From Bifidobacterium thermophilum DSM 20210 (lineage in GTDB: Bacteria > Actinomycetota > Actinomycetes > Actinomycetales > Bifidobacteriaceae): DNA of 64,000 nucleotides. Both the position numbers and the translations under genes were made by a program. The notes under the pieces are model-generated. The model had not been told where the DNA came from. It worked only from the letters and a program-made list of their open reading frames with translations, and ran no database searches. This document shows positions 36,979 through 45,661 of the stretch, piece by piece (position 1 is the first letter of the stretch; every line of letters starts with the position of its first letter). The stretch spans positions 49,809-113,808 of the forward strand of contig JDUB01000002.1 of NCBI GenBank assembly GCA_000771265.1, read 5' to 3'.

Positions 36979-37275
36979 ATGGTCACATACGAGCAGGCGT
37001 GCGATATCGCCGCATCAGTATTCCCCGAGTCACCATTATCCGATGCCTTTGAGTATTCAGATGGCTGGGTGTTCAACACGCAGGCTCCTGGCTGGATGGA
37101 GGGTCAGCTGAAAGACGAGTTCGGCGTGTCAATCATCGTGCACAAGGCCGACGGCGAGTGGAAGTACTGCGACGTCGGTAACCCGGAGTTCTTGGATATC
37201 CTTGGCATAATGAAGCGTATCGCCTTGCCTGACAAGTACGCCGCGATGATCCGCCCCAAGCACAATGCAGGATAG
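36979..37275 (+). CDS. Hypothetical 98-residue protein
   Basis: 98 residues: VTYEQACDIAASVFPESPLSDAFEYSDGWVFNTQAPGWMEG, then KDEFGVSIIVHKADGEWKYCDV. The alternation of short strands and the central aromatic-rich DGWVFN resemble small immunity-type proteins of polymorphic toxin systems, but I cannot assign a family. GAGGAGG gives a strong ribosome site. A weak hairpin (CTGCCTACGGGTGGC followed by TTTT) at 37298-37316 may terminate it. Confidence 0.6.
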   Translation: MVTYEQACDIAASVFPESPLSDAFEYSDGWVFNTQAPGWMEGQLKDEFGVSIIVHKADGEWKYCDVGNPEFLDILGIMKRIALPDKYAAMIRPKHNAG

Positions 37276-37459
37276 ACAACCTGCAGAACCAATGTCTCTA
37301 TCTGCCTACGGGTGGCTTTTGCATTACTCGGCCCAGTGCAATGCGCTTGCATACTCATTCCGGGGAGAGAAACAATAGCCCGTCTCGGTACCACCTACAG
37401 GTGGTACCGAGGCAGGCTCTAGCTGAAGGATATCAAATATTCGCATGCTGGCCAAACTT

Positions 37460-38090
37460 CCCGTTTCAACGTGAAAGTGTGATATCCCCGGTCAGAGGTT
37501 GTGGGTTGAGGGAATGATTTCTGGCCCCGGGAAGATGTTGTGCTGATGCCGTATCACTGCCGCCTGATGGCGAGCAACCTGATTGTAGTCGGCAGGCTCC
37601 GTTTCCGTGGAGGATTGGATAATCTGCCGGTTCGTGGGGGTGTTGTCGTTATTTCATCAGTGACCGGGTGCTCCTGTGGAATCGTCGTGGAACCTGACGA
37701 TGCGCTCGCCGCTAGGGCCGTGTGTACAACAACGACAGCTAGTCCGTGCCCTGCCGGCCGGTTGACGAGCCGGTGGGTAGGTTGACTTTATGACGATTCG
37801 CGTAGCTCGTGCTGGTGGGTGGCAACGGGAACCGCAGTGGTCTATTGTCCGCTGTTGTTTGCTCAAAGTGTATGCCCGAGTGACATGGACGCAGGAGGGG
37901 TTCGACGAAATCACCCGGCTGGTCGATTGCACGCTATTGAGAGTCCTCGGATGTCTTCATGCCGGCTCAATCGTGGGGCGAGCAGATGAAACGACTCACT
38001 GTCAAGGGGATGCCTGCCCAATGTGGATTCTGCATGATCAGCCGCAACTGACAATCCCGAGCGGTGTCGCACCTCAAACTAGAAAACGGG
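37460..38090 (+). mobile_element. IS30-family remnant, copy 1
   Basis: Left end CCCGTTTCAACGTGAAAGTG then TGATATCCCCGGTC; right end CCTCAAACTAGAAAACGGG. The interior retains the transposase C-terminal segment TWTQEGFDEITRLVDCTLLRVLG (family: LDEIAWLINDTPLKVLG) at 37886-37955. About 630 bp against about 1.1-1.4 kb for an intact IS30-type element, with no continuous transposase frame. Confidence 0.6.
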
Positions 38091-38100
38091 CGGCGGCCGC

Positions 38101-38404
38101 ATCTGAGTGAACGGCTGTTATCTTGGTGAGGCGGCCGCGCCCGCCACCAGATGCAGGAACATACTCCGAATGCCGGCACGGCGAACAGTCCCGCCGTGTA
38201 TCGAATGCTTTTTGGGAGCAGCCCCGTGCATTACAGAACCCCTTCGACTCTCCGATTGTGATGCAACCCGGCCATCGCCCGGGCTCCATAACAATCCCCG
38301 CGCAACCCACCACACAGGGCACAAACCCACGCCAGCAAGACTCGACATGACGCAGCACTCGCCCCGCGCGAGGTTCCTGGCTGGGATACGCGGCAGACCA
38401 ACCG
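38101..38404. other. Intergenic region downstream of the SMI1 gene
   Basis: About 300 GC-rich bases with no recognisable gene; the overlapping frames on both strands lack family features. Confidence 0.4.
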
Positions 38405-38851
38405 CTAATCACTCCATTGGCGAAGGGCATCTTCGAGGAAGGCAAGGAAGTCCCCATAGCGCACGGCATCGTCGAAAGTGCCACCCTCACGGTTATAGAC
38501 CACCGTCGCCTCACCCTTCAGACTCACAAGCACGAGGTCGGTATCCGGCATCATTCCGACGACAAGCCAGCCGCCCTCGGGTGTATAAGGATCATCGAGC
38601 TCCAGCAGCGGCGGATGGACGACGCCATACAGCTCGATGCCCTCCGGAAAGAACAGACGCCCGCCGTCGCTGATTTCCAGCCAGCTTCTGAACGACACGG
38701 GAAGCACAACGCCATTGCTGCGCTCGAATTCGCAAATCTCCGCATCGGTCGCACCGGGATTCAACTGCGTCCCATCCAGCTGCGTCAGATCCGCGGCGAT
38801 TTGCCGCAGCTGCGTCCTCTCCCTGTCGGTGAAGCCTTCCTCTGTGACCAT
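38405..38851 (-). CDS. SMI1/KNR4 family protein (probable immunity protein)
   Basis: 148 residues. NPGATDAEICEFERSNGVVLPVSFRSWLEISDGGRLFFPEGIELYG followed by a YTPEGGWLVVGMMPDTDLVLVSLKG segment and DFLAFLEDAL is the SMI1/KNR4 (SUKH) fold. In bacteria such proteins mostly neutralise polymorphic nuclease toxins. No toxin gene is beside it; it is an orphan between two IS30 remnants. ATG at 38851 has GAGGAG 7 nt upstream; the longer frame to 38905 has no ribosome site. Confidence 0.8.
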   Translation of the reverse strand: MVTEEGFTDRERTQLRQIAADLTQLDGTQLNPGATDAEICEFERSNGVVLPVSFRSWLEISDGGRLFFPEGIELYGVVHPPLLELDDPYTPEGGWLVVGMMPDTDLVLVSLKGEATVVYNREGGTFDDAVRYGDFLAFLEDALRQWSD

Positions 38852-38937
38852 GTCTGCTCTCCTCAAGACGCAACGAATCAGATTAGGATTACGTAACGCT
38901 TCCAATGGTACATGAGCGATGTCGTTCCAGACGTCAT

Positions 38938-39480
38938 CCCGTTTTCAAAGTGAAAGTGCGATATCCCGGTCATGGCTGGTTTGAAAGGAAGATTACGGGT
39001 TTCAGAGAGGTGTCGCGTTGATGTTATCCTGCAGTCATTTGTCGGCAGGCAAGCGGGATATTATCTACAGACTGCATATCCGCAAAGCCGGATAGTACGC
39101 CCGATAGTGGTGGTATTCGGTCGCAGCTCGTCCACCGTCAGCAGCGAGTTGAGGTGCAACCTGTGAAATCCATTCAACGAGAACAAGTCATGCCACTTGT
39201 GATGTCCAACGCTCCTGAAGACCGTGCGGAATGGATAATGAAACTGTTCACATCTACATGTGCACAAAACCAAGGGCACGAGCTTGGATGATATGACTTA
39301 GGACGAGTTTGACGAAATCGCCTGGCCGATTAGCAACACGACCTTGAAGATACTCGGCTGAGAAGCGTCGGAAAGCAGATGAATGACTTGCCACCAAAGC
39401 GGCACTCGTCTCTGGATGTCACGTACGATCAACCCAGATTCTGACACCCGTGCGATGTTGCACCGCAAACAGAAAACGGA
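38938..39480 (+). mobile_element. IS30-family remnant, copy 2
   Basis: Left end CCCGTTTTCAAAGTGAAAGT then GCGATATCCCGGTC; right end CACCGCAAACAGAAAACGG. It retains the N-terminal helix-turn-helix as RPIVVVFGRSSSTVSSELRCN (family: IAxxLGRSPSTVSRELRRN) near 39098-39165 and the C-terminal DEFDEIAWPISNTTLKILG near 39301-39358. The catalytic core is deleted. Confidence 0.7.
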
Positions 39481-39574
39481 GGCAGACGCGACAGAGGTGT
39501 TGGGGAAGTGAAGCGGAGGCAAGTCGAGCTTCACGATTTTGGATATTGACGATTGCTGCTGATGCATTCTCGCT

Positions 39575-40126
39575 TGGGAGCAGCGACAGTTGGGTGAGGT
39601 GGCGGAAAAGGTCACTGAAAAGAATTCCGGGCTGGCATACCAGCAGGTCCTTACGAATTCAGCAACTCATGGAATTGTTAGACAGAGTGAATACTTCGAC
39701 CGAATTGTCGCCAGCAAGAATCACCTCGATGCATACTATGTGGTCAATCCCAACGATTACGTCTACAATCCGCGCATTTCCAAGGAGGCTCCATGCGGCC
39801 CAATCAATAGGAATACCCTAGAGCTAACAGGCATTGCGTCACCGCTGTACCTTGTCTTCAGGGTCTCATCACAATCTTTTGCATACGAATTTCTTGACCA
39901 GTACTTCAAGACAGCCAAGTGGTTTAATTACATGAAGCTCCAGGGGAATTCAGGCGCCCGCTCGGATAGATTCACCATCGCGGATACCGATTTCTTTTCA
40001 ATACCCGTCCGAATCTCCTCACTCCCCGAGCAACGCTGCATCGGCGAGTTCTTCTCCGCCCTCGACAACCTTATCGCCGCCGCCGAGCGACAGTATTCGC
40101 ATGCTTGCCAAAAATCTCGAGATTGA
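39575..40126 (+). pseudogene. C-terminal half of a type I restriction specificity subunit HsdS
   Basis: About 183 residues in frame after an upstream stop at 39560. WEQRQLGEVAEKVTEKNSG begins a target recognition domain; YYVVNPNDYVYNPRISKEAPCGPINRN and FKTAKWFNYMKLQGNSGARSDRF and SLPEQRCIGEFFSALDNLIAAAER are HsdS signatures. Intact HsdS has two such halves (about 400 residues); here only one recognition domain and its conserved helix remain, with a TTG as the nearest start. No hsdR or complete hsdM is present. Confidence 0.75.
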
Positions 40127-40251
40127 TGGAGCATTGATGAGTATAAAAGAACCCGCGCCAGTATCACCAGCGAAGTTTGTTCGCCTTAAAGGTGTTACCG
40201 GAACGGGTCACTGTATTCATGCTATCACGTTTGCGACGCGCAAGCCAAACC

Positions 40252-40670
40252 CCCGTTTTCAAAGTGAGAGTGTGATATCCCGGTCCAGGTTGTTGGTTGA
40301 AGGAGAGATTACAAGTCCCGGAGAGATATCGCGCTGATGTCGCCCACACCAGTTGCCGGCAGACGGGCGGGCGTGATCACCAGGTTACATCCACGAGGAG
40401 CGGACAGTACGCCAGATAGCGGAAGCTGTCGGTCGCAGCGCGTCCATTATTGGCCGCGAGTTGAGATGTTGCCCGTGGGGCCCGTCGATGAGGGCAAGTC
40501 GCATCACTCGCACTGTTCCGCACAACTGAAGACCGTTCTGGATAATGGGCAACGATACCTTCTGCACCTACGTGGGTACAAACACACAAGCAACTCCAGA
40601 CCCCAGCCACGTACAAGCAACCTCCAACCGCGTCCCAAGGCAATGTTGCGCTTCAAACTAGAAAATGCCG
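40252..40670 (+). mobile_element. IS30-family remnant, copy 3
   Basis: Left end CCCGTTTTCAAAGTGAGAGT then GTGATATCCCGGTC; right end TTGCGCTTCAAACTAGAAAA. The N-terminal helix-turn-helix survives as RQIAEAVGRSASIIGRELR at about 40408-40464. About 420 bp. It ends 27 bp before the tracrRNA promoter. Confidence 0.65.
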
Positions 40671-40696
40671 TGGCGTGTCGTACTTGTGTAGCGCGA

Positions 40697-40702
40697 TATA
40701 CT
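40697..40702 (+). promoter_or_regulatory. Putative tracrRNA -10 element
   Basis: TATACT, with TTGTGT about 14-16 bp upstream as a weak -35, placed 8-10 bp before the anti-repeat. Confidence 0.5.
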
Positions 40703-40703
40703 A

Positions 40704-40798
40704 AAAAAGCTAATTCTCAGTAAGTACAGCAATTTATAGCTGTATCTGAATGCTAAGCGGTTAGCCGCAGGGGAGAGCTTCGGCTCTCCCCGTTCTTT
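40704..40798 (+). ncRNA. tracrRNA of the type II-C CRISPR system
   Basis: Starting near AAAAAAGC, the anti-repeat GCTAATTCTCAG (40709-40720) is perfectly complementary over 12 nt to CTGAGAATTAGC at the 5' end of the crRNA repeat (minus strand of the array). TAAG follows, as in actinobacterial tracrRNAs, then a hairpin (ACAGC-AATTTAT-AGCTGT), a second weaker stem (TGCTAAGCGGTTAGC) and a terminator, GGGGAGAGC-TTCG-GCTCTCCCC plus GTTCTTTT. It guides Cas9 together with crRNA. The ends are estimated. Confidence 0.85.
40770..40798 (+). terminator. tracrRNA terminator
   Basis: Perfect 9-10-bp stem GGGGAGAGC/GCTCTCCCC with a TTCG loop, followed by GTTCTTTTC. Confidence 0.9.
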
Positions 40799-40919
40799 TC
40801 TAGTCGCACGTGACACGCCATAGGTAGATTGCCTGTGAGCAACTCGAGAATAGTAGTATTCTTCTCTGTAAAACGAGACATCGTTGCTGATGACTCCATT
40901 GACAAAGAAGGGAATTAGC

Positions 40920-43900
40920 ATGTCTGATAAGACATATCGTATCGGTATCGACGTTGGTTTGTACTCTGTTGGCTTGTCTGCCATTCAGGTAAATGATGAT
41001 GACGATCCAGTAAGAATACTGAACGCACAGAGTGTCATCCATGATGGCGGTGTCGATCCGAATGCTCAGAAAAGCGCTGATAGCCGACGTGCTCAGTCTG
41101 GGATTGCCCGTCGCACGCGTCGTATGCGCCGTAATAGGAAGAAACGTCTGAAGCGTCTTGATCAAATTCTTGTGGAATCTGGTTTCCCTGTGAGCAGTGA
41201 GAATGATCTTGAAGGATTTGAACCGTGGCTTCTTAGGGCGCAAGCGGCTGATGCCTTCATTGAAGATGAGGATATTCGCAAGCGTGCAATTTCGGTTTCA
41301 TGTCGCCATATCGCGCGCCATCGTGGATGGAGAAATCCTTATTTGGATGTTCGAACGCTGCTGGCGGTTGACTCGCCTTCCTCGGCATTCTATGACAAGC
41401 TCGTGGAGAATGCTGCTCTTGAAATGGACGGCCAGATGCCTGACAGCGATGCCACGCCGGCACAGATTGTGCGCGATGTGCTTGAGTACAAGCGTGGTGA
41501 AGCTGCTATCCGTCTTCGAAAGTCAACGGCTGAGAATAAGAAAAATCGCCTCGCTTTGTTCCCTGAGAAGATGATGCAGGATGACTATGCTTATGAATTG
41601 CGTTTGATTCTGGCGAAGCAAGCGGTTCCCAAAGATATCGCTCGCAAGCTCATTTTGGCGGTGTTCCAATCGCAGTCGCCAAAAGGTTCTGCGGAGAAGC
41701 GTGTTGGGAAAGATCCCCTTGATCCGTCTCAGCCTCGGGCTTTGAAGGCTTCTCTGGCATTCCAAGAATATCGAATATTGAATATTCTTACCAATCTGCG
41801 TTTGCAGGATGGTGGCGCGGAGCGTCGTCTGTCTATTGAGGAAAAGCAGAAGCTCTACAAGATGCTCGTGGAAGATACGGGTCGCGAAAAGAAGTACGAG
41901 ACATGGACAGATATCGCATCGGCCATGGAGTGGAAGCGAAATTGGCTCAAGGGAGTTGGGAGTTTGACGGCCGATGGCGATGACCGAGTCACTAGTCGCC
42001 CTCCTCATATCGATATTGTAGAAAAGCTCAACGGCATTAAGGATACGAAATTCAGAAAGAGTATTTTGTCGTGGTGGAAATCTGCGACTGATGTCAACCG
42101 TGAAGCGATGATTGCCCTGCTTTCCAATACAGTCGATATCGCCAAGAAACAGGATGACCCGGATTTCTCATCCGCCGTGGATTTCATTGATTCGATGGAT
42201 GATAGCGATTTGCAGATTCTCGATACCATCAGCATTCAGCCTGGTCGTGCTGCGTATTCGTCGAAGACGTTGCGCGCATTATCAAAACGCATGTATTCCA
42301 CGGATGACGATTTACACGATGCAAGAAAGCATGTTTTTGGTGTAGATGATTCATGGCGTCCTCCACAGCCTGCAATTGGGGCGCCATTGGGTAATCCGTC
42401 AGTTGATCGAGTCGCGAAAATTGTCAATCGTTGGCTTCTTGCATGCCAGTCCCGGTGGGGAAACCCGTTGTCTATCCAAATCGAACATGTACGAGATGCG
42501 TTGTCTTCGGCAGCGACTGCAACCGCTGACAAGCGTGCATATGAACGGGCGTTAGGCAAGCGGAACGCCGAGAAAATGAAAGTCAAGAATGAGCTTCGGT
42601 TGCAAGGACTCAATGAACCGCATGAATCTGATGTCCGGCGTCAAGAAGCTATCACTCGTCAACAGGGCAAATGCTTGTACTGTGGCGATGATATCACATT
42701 CAGTACCTGTGAGATGGATCACATCGTTCCTCGAAAGGGGCATGGCTCTACAAATACGCGCGATAATCTCGCTGCTGTATGTATTCAGTGTAATCGGCAG
42801 AAGAGTAATACGCCGTTTGCTCTATGGTGCCAGACTCCAGAGGCAAAAAGCCGCGGCGTGAGTCTTGAAGCTGCAATTCATCGCGTGAAAGGTTTCTTCA
42901 CCGAATCGAAGGAGCTAACAGGGCGGCAGGCGAAGGTTTTCACCAGCTCGATGATAATGCGTTTGAAGCAGACGACAGCTGACGATCCTATTGATAGTCG
43001 CTCGATAGAATCGGTGGCATGGATGGCTGATGAGTTGCATCGTCGCATCGATTGGCATTTCAATGGAGATGCCTCTGAAAGCGACCATGGTCGTAGAGTG
43101 CTGGTTGCTGTATACCAAGGGCGTATTACTTCTGAAGCGCGCAATGTCATGCGTTTCCAAGCGGGTGGTGATTTCCACTTTGTTGGCGGACATGGCAAAA
43201 CACGCCTCGATAGAAGACACCACGCAGTCGATGCGTCGGTGATTGCCATGATGACTCCTGCGGCAGCACTTACGCTGGCGGAACGTATCAATCTCCGAGA
43301 TAGCCAACGGTGCATTGGACGTATAAGAGAGGGGGAGATTGACTGGAAACAGTGGCCCAACGAGCCTACAGAAAAATATCAGCATTGGCTTGATAATGGG
43401 AAACGCCTCTTCGCATTGATCAATGATGCGCTGGATAATGACCGTATTCCAATAACCCATTGGCAGCGCTATGCGTTGGGCAATTCTATTGCACACGAAG
43501 CAACGATTCACCCTCTGCGGAAGATTCCACTGGGCAGTGCCATTGATTATGAGACAATTAGTCGAGCTGCAACTCCTGCCCTGTATTGCGCCTTGACGCG
43601 TTGCCCGGACTATTCGGTGAATGATGGTTTGCCGGAGAACAAACAGAGGCATATTACAGTGAATGGCAAAGTTTATGGGCCGGAAGATGAGGTAGCGTTC
43701 TTTGCTTCTGACCATGTGGAGCTTGCTGTGCAAGGTGGTTCGGCAGATATTGGGAAAACTATCCATCATGCTCGGGTTTACCGTTGTTACTTTGTTGATC
43801 GTAGGGGACAGAAAAAGTGGTTTTACGGGATGATTCGTGTCTTCCGAGTTGATTTGATACATGCAAGGCATGAGAACCTATTCACTTATCCTTTGCCCTC

Positions 43901-44363
43901 TCAATCAATATCAATGAGATATGCGGAAACAAGAACGGCTGAGGCGGTGTTATGCGGACATGCCGAACATGTCGGTAACCTGGTAGCTGGAGATGAAATC
44001 GAAGTTCCAATGATTGGAAAGCTGACAGGCAAAATCGATACGTTTGCAAAATTCTTTAATGAATCTTTGAATAATGAATATGTTGCAGAACGGTGGAGCA
44101 TTGATGGTTTCGATAGTGAATCGAAGTTGTTGCTTCGCCCGCTAATGCTGGCTGAAGAGGGCATAGCGAATTGGGAAGATAACTCTCACTTATCTATTCC
44201 CGATGATGTCAAGGGACTCATTGCTAGAGGCTGGCGGCCATCGGTGGACACGGTATTTGCGAAGAAACCGCGGATTGTCCGTCGAAATGTCCTAGGAGAA
44301 CCCAGATGGAAGTCGCGTTCAGGCATGCCCGTTTCTTGGCGAGTCACAGGCTCTGAGGCATAG
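40920..44363 (+). CDS. cas9: Cas9 endonuclease, type II-C
   Basis: 1147 residues, similar in size to actinobacterial type II-C Cas9 proteins. It cuts DNA matching the crRNA. RuvC-I is RIGIDVGLYSVG (Asp 11); the arginine-rich bridge helix is RRTRRMRRNRKKRLKRL; RuvC-II is IQIEHVRD (Glu 522); the HNH domain has CLYCGDD, EMDHIVPRKGHGSTNTRDN (Asp 600, His 601) and CIQCNRQKSN with a CxxC zinc pair on each side; RuvC-III is RRHHAVDASV (His 768, Asp 771). All catalytic residues are present. ATG at 40920 follows AAGAAGGGA. cas1 follows after 11 bp. Confidence 0.96.
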   Translation: MSDKTYRIGIDVGLYSVGLSAIQVNDDDDPVRILNAQSVIHDGGVDPNAQKSADSRRAQSGIARRTRRMRRNRKKRLKRLDQILVESGFPVSSENDLEGFEPWLLRAQAADAFIEDEDIRKRAISVSCRHIARHRGWRNPYLDVRTLLAVDSPSSAFYDKLVENAALEMDGQMPDSDATPAQIVRDVLEYKRGEAAIRLRKSTAENKKNRLALFPEKMMQDDYAYELRLILAKQAVPKDIARKLILAVFQSQSPKGSAEKRVGKDPLDPSQPRALKASLAFQEYRILNILTNLRLQDGGAERRLSIEEKQKLYKMLVEDTGREKKYETWTDIASAMEWKRNWLKGVGSLTADGDDRVTSRPPHIDIVEKLNGIKDTKFRKSILSWWKSATDVNREAMIALLSNTVDIAKKQDDPDFSSAVDFIDSMDDSDLQILDTISIQPGRAAYSSKTLRALSKRMYSTDDDLHDARKHVFGVDDSWRPPQPAIGAPLGNPSVDRVAKIVNRWLLACQSRWGNPLSIQIEHVRDALSSAATATADKRAYERALGKRNAEKMKVKNELRLQGLNEPHESDVRRQEAITRQQGKCLYCGDDITFSTCEMDHIVPRKGHGSTNTRDNLAAVCIQCNRQKSNTPFALWCQTPEAKSRGVSLEAAIHRVKGFFTESKELTGRQAKVFTSSMIMRLKQTTADDPIDSRSIESVAWMADELHRRIDWHFNGDASESDHGRRVLVAVYQGRITSEARNVMRFQAGGDFHFVGGHGKTRLDRRHHAVDASVIAMMTPAAALTLAERINLRDSQRCIGRIREGEIDWKQWPNEPTEKYQHWLDNGKRLFALINDALDNDRIPITHWQRYALGNSIAHEATIHPLRKIPLGSAIDYETISRAATPALYCALTRCPDYSVNDGLPENKQRHITVNGKVYGPEDEVAFFASDHVELAVQGGSADIGKTIHHARVYRCYFVDRRGQKKWFYGMIRVFRVDLIHARHENLFTYPLPSQSISMRYAETRTAEAVLCGHAEHVGNLVAGDEIEVPMIGKLTGKIDTFAKFFNESLNNEYVAERWSIDGFDSESKLLLRPLMLAEEGIANWEDNSHLSIPDDVKGLIARGWRPSVDTVFAKKPRIVRRNVLGEPRWKSRSGMPVSWRVTGSEA

Positions 44364-44374
44364 GAGACATCAAT

Positions 44375-45283
44375 ATGGAGAGCGCTTGGCGTGTTATCGA
44401 CTGTATGGATGTTGAAGGGCAACTTCGGTACGAACGCGGGCGCATGGTGGTCTGTGCCGACGGTAAGGAACCAGTCGAGGTTCCGTTGGCACAGGCCGCC
44501 GTACTTCTACTTGGTTTGCGAGCAAACATCTCAACAGCGCTGTTATTTAGATTGGCTCAAGAAGGAGTCAGTGTTCTGTTCTGCGATTGGAGAGGCGTGC
44601 CGACTGGTGCTCTTGATAGTTGGGGATCCACTCCTTCGCGTGTCACCATCCGCCATTGGGCGCAGGTGGACATGAGTGTACCGCGCCAGAAGAATGCATG
44701 GAAACGTATTGTAAAGGCAAAAATACGAGGGCAGGCTCGTTGCCTGGAGATGTGTGGCCGGCAGCGGAGTGGAGCGCTTCTGGAAATGTCCAACCATGTC
44801 AAGACCGGTGACGTCACGAATGTTGAGGGGATGGCAGCCCGAGAATATTGGAAGAACTTATTTGATTCTGACGAAGGATTTTGCAGGACGCCAGGCAGTG
44901 GTATCGGTAGAAATAGCTTGTTGGATTACGGATACGCTGTACTGCGAGGTTTCGTAATTCGTTCTATTCTCGCGGCAGGACTTGATCCCACGTTTGGAAT
45001 TAACCATCACAATCGAGCAAACTACTTCTGTCTGGCAGATGATCTTATCGAGCCATATCGGCCAGTAGTCGACTGCTGTGTGGCACGAATGGACGCGTCT
45101 GTTGAATTGGACAGGGATACAAAGCGGCAGATCGTCGAAGCAGTGAACGGCCGGTTCTCTGGCGATGGTTTGACTGTGCCTAGTTCTCTGAACGATTTTG
45201 CTCAACAGTATGGTCTGTATTGCGAAGGCCAGTGCGAAGTGTTGAGAGTGCCGGTATTTGGGGCTGACCATGAAGAAGGATGA
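44375..45283 (+). CDS. cas1: Cas1 integrase, type II
   Basis: 302 residues. With Cas2 it inserts new spacers into the array. VTNVEGMAAREYW carries the catalytic Glu (151); FGINHHNRANYFCLADDLIEPYRP carries the His (211) and acidic residues (Asp 222/223, Glu 226) of the metal site. It is co-directional with cas9 at 11 bp, and the stop overlaps or abuts cas2. There is no csn2 or cas4, as expected for subtype II-C. Confidence 0.95.
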   Translation: MESAWRVIDCMDVEGQLRYERGRMVVCADGKEPVEVPLAQAAVLLLGLRANISTALLFRLAQEGVSVLFCDWRGVPTGALDSWGSTPSRVTIRHWAQVDMSVPRQKNAWKRIVKAKIRGQARCLEMCGRQRSGALLEMSNHVKTGDVTNVEGMAAREYWKNLFDSDEGFCRTPGSGIGRNSLLDYGYAVLRGFVIRSILAAGLDPTFGINHHNRANYFCLADDLIEPYRPVVDCCVARMDASVELDRDTKRQIVEAVNGRFSGDGLTVPSSLNDFAQQYGLYCEGQCEVLRVPVFGADHEEG

Positions 45284-45296
45284 GGAGAGTGACGGG

Positions 45297-45611
45297 ATGT
45301 GGTGTGTGGTGATGTTTGATTTTCCCGTTGAAACAAAAGCTCAGCGACGAGCAGCGACCCAGTTTCGGGATTTGTTGCTCGACCAAGGGTTCATGATGGT
45401 TCAGTTTTCCGTGTATGCACGATACACGCCAACTCTCGGTGGCAATCGGACGAGCATGGAGTTCATCAAGCAAAATATTCCAGCTAAAGGGAAAGTCCGG
45501 ATTCTGAATCTCAGTGATCATCAGTGGGCGAAATCTTTTCATTGCTATGATTCGCAAGCTGACGATCCCAAAGATGGGCCGACGGCTCCGGACGCTCTGA
45601 CACTTTTTTGA
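45297..45611 (+). CDS. cas2: Cas2, type II
   Basis: About 104 residues. MWCVVMFDFPVETKAQRRAATQFRDLLLDQGFMMVQFSVYAR is the Cas2 ferredoxin-like fold with its first-strand Asp; KGKVRILNLSDHQW follows. Cas2 is the structural partner of Cas1 in spacer integration. ATG at 45297 is chosen because GAGGAGAG ends 7 nt upstream and the first strand starts there; an in-frame ATG at 45270 would add MKKDEESDG and overlap cas1. The array begins 50 bp after the stop. Confidence 0.93.
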   Translation: MWCVVMFDFPVETKAQRRAATQFRDLLLDQGFMMVQFSVYARYTPTLGGNRTSMEFIKQNIPAKGKVRILNLSDHQWAKSFHCYDSQADDPKDGPTAPDALTLF

Positions 45612-45639
45612 GCGGAAAAATGTCTGAAAACGTTGAGAT

Positions 45640-45654
45640 TCCTTCCTTCTTGGT
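45640..45654. repeat. Inverted partial copy of the CRISPR repeat beside the array
   Basis: ATTCCTTCCTTCTTG is the reverse complement of CAAGAAGGAAGGA(A)T inside the first repeat (45671-45685 region), 16-18 bp away from it. The two can form a 14-bp stem in RNA of either strand. Confidence 0.7.
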
Positions 45655-45661
45655 GGGCTAT

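Noticed and set aside
38123..38350. Overlapping short frames on both strands between the IS remnant and the SMI1 gene
   Set aside because: Pro/Arg-rich shadows without ribosome sites or family features.
45258..45296. A longer start for cas2 (TTG 45258 or ATG 45270)
   Set aside because: Possible, but the GAGGAGAG ribosome site is placed for ATG 45297, where the first Cas2 strand begins.
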